DNA from: Torymus aiolomorphi | Taxonomy: Eukaryota > Arthropoda > Insecta > Hymenoptera > Torymidae | NCBI GenBank assembly: GCA_036365515.1 | Contig: CM070874.1 | Span: 44,515,083-44,579,082, forward strand | DNA: 64,000 bases | Reading direction: 5' to 3' | Shown: positions 58,401-64,000 of the stretch, in pieces | How positions within the stretch are numbered: the first letter of the stretch is position 1 | Layout of the letters: the number at the start of each line of letters is the position of its first letter | The notes under the pieces: generated by a model | What the model saw: only the letters and a program-made list of their open reading frames with translations | What the model was told of the DNA's origin: nothing | Database searches by the model: none | Position numbers and translations under genes: made by a program

Positions 58401-60060
58401 AATGAGCAAAATAATATCTTAACTAATTATGAAAAACAAGCAAAGCAATATTGTAACAAATAATAACATAACATTTTTGTTTCAGGATATGGACAACATA
58501 CTCAATATTAACATCTATCATAATCTCTTCTTATTTTTCCAAATTTAATACAGGAATGGAGAATTATAATTGCAGCTGAACTTTTCCATTTGAAGCAAAA
58601 CCATCCTACTTCTTGGTCAACTAATATATAACCCTAAGGTGATCCAGATTTTACCAAATATACAATTTAAAATTATAACCACTTATCCGTTTGTCTACAA
58701 TTGTTCGTATCAACTTGTCAGTATTTTATGAAAAGCAACTATATTCCCTATGAAAGCTAATAATTTTAGAAAAATGCGATTGAAATAAGATATACTTGAA
58801 TAATGAAATTTTAGAAATAATACATAAATATTGCGATTAGATATTAATACAAAGTAACTTTGGTCTTATAACAATCAAACAATCAAAAAAATTTGACATG
58901 TGAAAATGATGTGTTATTAAATAATAAAAATATATAAAGTAATTATTTAATCACAAAGTAGAAAACATTACAGGGATGAATTAACTTATGATCAATTTAA
59001 TAGCTTATGATTTTATCTTTGAATAACAAAGTATAGAACTAATCCAAAAGGAAAAGAAGTAGAACCCATTCCTAAACCTTTTAACGTATGATAAAAAAAA
59101 AAGATAATAATAATTTGACTAATTTTATGCAAAATTAAACTGTATTTACCTACAAAAAAAAAAAAAAAAAAAAAAGGAGCTACGTTCACATTGCTAAGAT
59201 TAAATAGAATATATGTATTTGGAATGATCAGTTCTGTCATATACTAACATGATCATCCTATATAAGATACACTATTCTGCACTGTATTGAGTATGTAAAA
59301 CATTTTTCTACTCTAACAGATTGCGTATTCTTTAAAGCAGATATGTAAATGCTACCTATGCCGAAACAAAAGTTCAAGTTCTAAAATGAACTTTTGAAAT
59401 GGCTGAAAGTTTTCAAACAAAGGTAAAATACAATGATGCATAAAAGCAATAACAAGTCAAAATTTGTTAATATCATTTCAATTATTCACTTCCTTTTTAC
59501 GAAAAAAACCTACACCATATATAATTGTATTTTTCTTTTGGAAATAATTATAATACGATTGTTAAAATAATTTTGTTATGATAACATCAAAAGCCCTTTA
59601 ATGTTATTCTACTTAAACAAAGAGAGGAAAGAAAAAACATATCCCTTGCCAAATATCTAAGCAGGGAGGAAAGTGAATGATCACTTGAATCATTCTCTAT
59701 ATATTTCTCATCGTTTATTTACTAAAAAAAAAAAAAAAAAAAAAAAAATTATTTAATAAGCACATTATTTCTAAGCTTAATTAACGAATGACTATTTTAT
59801 GTAAATACAGCAAAACAAAAAAATTATTACATATTACCGATAACGAAATAATTATATATATATATATATATATAGGAATTCTTTGAAATTTGAACGTTAG
59901 AAAAATCGGTACAAAGTAAATCAGTAGGTTAAGTGCAAAACTAGTATTAGGAAGAAAATAATTAATTTATTTTAAAATATATAGACGATTCAAAAATTTA
60001 TTTAAAATTATTAATTTTATATTATTATTATTATTATTATTATTATTAAATCTTTTGTAA
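58401..60060. other. AT-rich non-coding stretch after the zinc-knuckle frame
   Basis: No pol gene or other open frame of note. Poly-A runs at about 59153-59176 and 59725-59748, a TA run at 59853-59873 and ATT repeats at 60022-60047. If the LTR pairing is right this is the non-coding interior of a gag-only element. Confidence 0.5.
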
Positions 60061-60160
60061 CGAAAAAATCACTGATAACTCAAATTGATCATTCAATTAC
60101 TTCACTTGTTGAATTTCTACGACATTCAACAGTCTAAGGGGGGAGGTGTTACGTCCGGAG
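60060..60160 (+). repeat. Polypurine tract and LTR start, first copy
   Basis: TTCTACGACATTCAACAGTC is followed by AAGGGGGGAGG and TGTTACGTCCGGAGACGTAT. The same string occurs at 60700-60760. A purine run directly before a TGTTACG start is a classic 3' junction of a gypsy-group element on the plus strand, the strand of the zinc-knuckle frame. Confidence 0.75.
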
Positions 60161-60699
60161 ACGTATCATTTAAACATTCATTAAATAAAACGTAAATAAG
60201 TGATTTTTCAAGACACAGAATAATGTATACGCAGCACTTCGTTCGTGCGACATCGAGTCACCGACCTCGTATAATCAAGTTAAATGACGACTAAGCCCGA
60301 AAACACTAGTACCAATGCCAACAGATAGGGAAGGGCTAAAATCGAGAACTTGCATCCCGACATCAAAATCCCCATAAGAACCGAGATAGGAGGATCAGGA
60401 AGAAAAATTAATAGGTCAAATCAACGTTCGACCAGACAACCTCAAAAATGCTGAAAGGATCATTTAAAACTTAAACTTGATAACCATGATTGTAAAATAA
60501 CCAATGGTCATGATTTTGTAAATCAAAATATTAATTGTTTAAACCATAATTTATGAGAAATTCATGTCGATCCAAGACTGACGAGTATTATTATTATTAT
60601 TATAATTATTATTACTAATATTACTATTACTATTATAAATCGTATTATTATGTTTATCATTAAATCAAATTCTGTAACAGAAAATCTCTGATACATTTG

Positions 60700-60857
60700 T
60701 TGAATCTCTACGACATTCAACAGTCTAAGGGGGGAGATGTTACGTCCGAAGACGTATTCTCATTTTAAAGAAAAAGCATAATTAATATCAGAGATTTCCT
60801 GTCACATAAAAGCGGGAATGCAATTTTTTACAAACACAGCATTTTGCTCATGCGGCG
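60700..60857 (+). repeat. Polypurine tract and LTR start, second copy
   Basis: AAGGGGGGAGA (60730-60740) precedes TGTTACGTCCGAAGACGTAT. The next 118 bases match 54728-54846 almost exactly up to GCTCATGCGGCGC. The sequence between the two polypurine copies (about 590 bp) is otherwise AT-rich and non-coding. Confidence 0.75.
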
Positions 60858-60959
60858 CCGTGACGTAGTAGATCATCACACTTGCGAAAAACAACGTACG
60901 ATATTCTCTTTAAGGTCAGCATTTCTCAATGCCATCGCCGAATCGTATACGACGTTATC

Positions 60960-61435
60960 CGTTAAGAGGGTTAAAATATGCATTTTACACTTTATAAAGA
61001 TTAAATTCATACTTTTACACTTTTGCGAAAGAGTAAAGTTAAAGTTTTGCTCATTATAAAGAGTAAAAACTGATACATTTCGGTAAAAAGAATGATTTGA
61101 TAGTTTTACTGTTTTACTAAAGAGTAAAATCTACGTTTTCCTCTTTATAAAGAGTAAAAAATTAGATTCTCCGTTCAAAAGATTAAATTCACACTTTTAC
61201 TCGTTTGCCAAAGAGTAAAGTCTACGTTTTCCTCTTTGTAAAGAGTAAAAAGTTATACTTTTCGTTCAAAAGGTTAATTAGATACTTTTACACATTTGCT
61301 AAAGAGCAGAATCTCCGTTTCCCTCTTTATAAAGAGAAACAAATAATACTTTCCTATCAAAAGATTAAATGGATACTTTTACTTTTTTCCGAAAGAGTAA
61401 TAAAATCTGAGTTTTCTTTTGTCAAAAAGTTTAGT
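60960..61435 (+). repeat. Tandem array, unit about 95-100 bp, TAAAGAGTAAA family
   Basis: Four to five units, each with ACTTTTRCNNNTTTGC, AAAGAGTAAARTCTACGTTT and CCTCTTTATAAAGAGTAAA; the last is itself a small palindrome. Short open frames over it are chance. Confidence 0.8.
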
Positions 61436-64000
61436 TTAACTCCAAGTAGGCGGGGGATGTGACTTCCACGCGTATACGGGTGCGCGTTACACGTGTATAC
61501 ATGGCAAAATAATTATTTAAATACTTCTTAACCCCAAGTAGGCGGGGGATGCGAGACCCACGCGTATACGGGAGCGCATCAGACGTTTATACAAGGCAAA
61601 ATAATTATTTATATAATTCCTAACATCAAGAAGGCGGGGGATGCGAATTCCACGCGCATATGGGAGCGCCTCAGACCTATATACAAGGCAAAATAATTAT
61701 TTATATAATTTCTAACCCCAAGTAGACGCGGGATGTGACTTCCACGCATACGGGTGCGCGTTAGACGTGTATACATGACAAAATAATTATTTAAACAATT
61801 CTTAACCCCAAGTAGGCGGGGGATGTGACTTCCACGCGTATACGGGTACGCGTTAGACGTGTATACATGCCAAAATACTTATTTATATAATTACTAACAC
61901 CAAGAAGGCGGGGGATGCGAGTTCCACGGGTATACGGGAGTGCGTTAGACGTGTATACAAGACAAAATACTTATTTACATAATTCCTAACCCCAAGTAGG
62001 CGGGAGATGCCAGTTTCGCGCGTATACGGGAGTGCGTCAGACGTGTATACAAGGCAAAATAATTATTTATATAATTCCTAACCCAAGTAGGCGGGGGATG
62101 CGAGTTCCACGCGTAAACGGGAGCGCGTTAGACGTGTATACATGGCAAAATAATTATTTAAATAATTTTTAACTCCAAGGTGCCTATTCCACGCGAATAC
62201 GGGAGCATCTCCCGCCTACATGAAGTTAAAAATTATTTGAATTTTTCGATATATACAAGTCTGACGCGCTCCCGTATACGCCTGGAACTCGCATCCCCCG
62301 CCTACTTGGGGTTAAGAATGATTTAAATAATTATTTTGCCATGTATACACGTCTAACGCGTATCCGTGTACGCGTGGATCCCGTATCCCCCGCCTACTTG
62401 GGGTTAAGAAATATATAAATAATTATTTTCTCTTGTATGCAAGTCTGACTTACTCCCGTATACGAGTTGAACTCGCATCCCCCGCCTACTTGGGGTTAGC
62501 AATTATATAACTAATTATTTTGCCTTGTATACACGTCTAACGCGCTCCAGTATACGCGTGAAACTGGCATCACCCGCCTAGTTGTGGTAACGATTTATAT
62601 AAATAATTAGTTTGCTTTGTATACGCGTCTAACGCGCTCCCGTATACGCGTGGAACTCGCATCCCCCGCCTACTTGGTGTTTGGAATTGTATAAATAATT
62701 ATTTTGCCTTCTTTACACGTCTGACGCGCTCCCGTATACGCGTGGAACTCGCATCCCCCGCCTTTTTGGGGTTAGGAATTATATAAATAATTATTTTGTC
62801 TTGTATACACCTCTAACGCGCACCAGTATACCCGTGGAAAACGCATCCCCCGCCTATTTGGGGTTAAGAATTATTTAAATAATTATTATGCCATGTATAC
62901 AAGTCCAACGCTCACCCGTATACGCGTCCTACTTGCATCTTCAGCATACTTGGGGCTAAGAATTATTTAAATAATTATTTTGCCATGTATACACGTGTAC
63001 CGCGCACCCGTATATGCGGGGCAGTCACATCCCCCGCCTACTTGGGGTAAGGATTTATATAAATAATTATTTTGCCTTGTATACACGTCTAACGCGCTCC
63101 GATGTACGCGTGGAACTGTCATCCCCACCTACTTGGGGATAAGAATTATTTAAATATTTATTTTGCCTTGTATACACGTCTAACGCGCTCCCGTATACGC
63201 GTGGAACTCGTATCCCTCGTCTACATGGGGTTAAGAATTATTTAAATAATTATTTTGCCATGTATACACGTCTAACGCGTACTCGTATACGCGTGGATCT
63301 CGTATCCCCCACCTACCTGGTGGTTAGGACTATATAAATAATTATTTTCTCTTGTATGCAAGTCTGACTTACTCCCGTATACGAGTTGAACTCGCATCCC
63401 CCGCCTACTTGGGGTTAGGAATTATATAACTAATTATTTTGCCTTGTATACACGACTGACGCGATCCCGTATACGCGTGAAACTGGCATCACCCAGCTGG
63501 TTGTGGGAAGGATTTATATAAATAATTATTTTGCCTTGTATAAATGTCTAATGCGCTCCCGTAACGCGTGGAACTCGCATCCCCCGCCTTTTCGGGGTTA
63601 GAAATTATATAAATAATTATTTTGTCTTGTATACACGTCTAACGCGCACCCGTATACGCGTGGAACGCGCATCCCCCACCTATTTGAGGTTAAGAATTAT
63701 TTAAATAATTATTTTCTCATGTATACAAGTCTAACGCGCACCCGTATACGCGTCGAACTCGCATCATCCGCCTACTTGGAGCTAAGAATTACTTAAATAA
63801 TTATTTTGTCATGTATACACGTCTAACGCGCTCCCTCATACGCGTGGAACTCGCATCCCTCGTCTACTTGGGGTTAACAATTATTTAAATAATTATTTGC
63901 CATGTATACACGTCTAACGCCTAGTTGGTGTAAGGATTTATATAAATAATTATTTTGTCTTGTATACACGTCTGACGTGCTTCCATATACGTGTGCAACT
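61436..64000. repeat. Large 91-93-bp tandem array with one orientation switch; continues past the window
   Basis: About eight units read AAGTAGGCGGGGGATGCGAG, CCACGCGTATACGGGAGCGC, ACGTGTATACAAGGCAAAAT and AATTATTTATATAATTCCTA up to about 62200. From about 62215 to the end some 19 units read the reverse complement. Units are diverged by several percent to over ten percent. The last base of the window is inside the array. The same unit type lies inside the hAT-like element at 51718-53303. Confidence 0.92.

Noticed and set aside
59013..59240. 75-codon minus-strand frame
   Set aside because: Spans a poly-A/poly-T run (poly-Phe) in AT-rich DNA; chance frame.
61436..64000. CRISPR-like array (regular 92-bp repeats)
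   Set aside because: Whole units are diverged copies without constant repeat and unique spacer structure, and the context is eukaryotic; it is a tandem satellite.

Overview
This is a gene-poor, AT-rich stretch of an arthropod genome, most likely an insect and possibly hymenopteran, although the order is inferred from overall style and not proven. I see no convincing ordinary host gene, rRNA, CRISPR array or bacterial-type operon. Nearly everything recognisable is mobile DNA or repeat: a BEL/Pao element, a Ty1/copia element, a LINE, a mariner, Penelope-like fragments, a coding-free LTR element, a hAT-like and a TTAA-flanked non-autonomous element, and several foldback (long palindromic) elements, separated by GA, AC and AT microsatellites and 90-bp-class tandem arrays.

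Layout. 1-3.2 kb: a decayed intronless gene of a widespread uncharacterised arthropod/cnidarian-type family. 3.6-7.8 kb: an LTR element with long non-coding interior (LARD-like). 9.47-11.54 kb: inverted Penelope-like fragments with 465-bp arms. 11.88-19.39 kb: a complete but broken BEL/Pao element on the minus strand (307-bp LTRs, 5-bp target duplication ATAGG, tRNA-Tyr-type primer site). 20.19-49.99 kb: one giant palindrome (element A). Its arms, about 4-4.6 kb each when later insertions are removed, carry the same sequence in opposite orientation. Into the left arm went a copia element (21.09-33.59 kb, itself holding a 5.45-kb insertion with a CR1/jockey-type LINE), a solo LTR holding an apparently intact mariner (34.38-35.93 kb), and foldback element C (38.2-41.7 kb). 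Into the right arm went foldback element D (43.57-46.16 kb). A third foldback family, B, with palindromic 90-bp tandem arrays, sits at the corresponding place in both arms. Because each insertion is absent from the opposite arm, the empty site can be read directly, which gives target duplications and relative ages.

50-64 kb: a long GA microsatellite, a hAT-like non-autonomous element (51.72-53.30 kb, 8-bp duplication) whose interior carries roughly 92-bp tandem units, a Penelope RT fragment, a MITE, a small palindrome, and a 683-codon open frame with eight CCHC zinc knuckles (gag-like) lying between two copies of an LTR start; finally a large array (61.44-64.0 kb) of about 92-bp units related to those in the hAT-like element, again switching orientation once.

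The most unusual signal is the set of foldback elements A, B, C and D. They share a terminal style (CCC/CTC start, then a G/A-rich run), a 2-bp TA or CA flank, and each is built from its own short word repeated in both orientations. None encodes a recognisable transposase; the only apparently complete transposase in the window is the mariner. All statements are from reading the sequence by eye; no searches were run.
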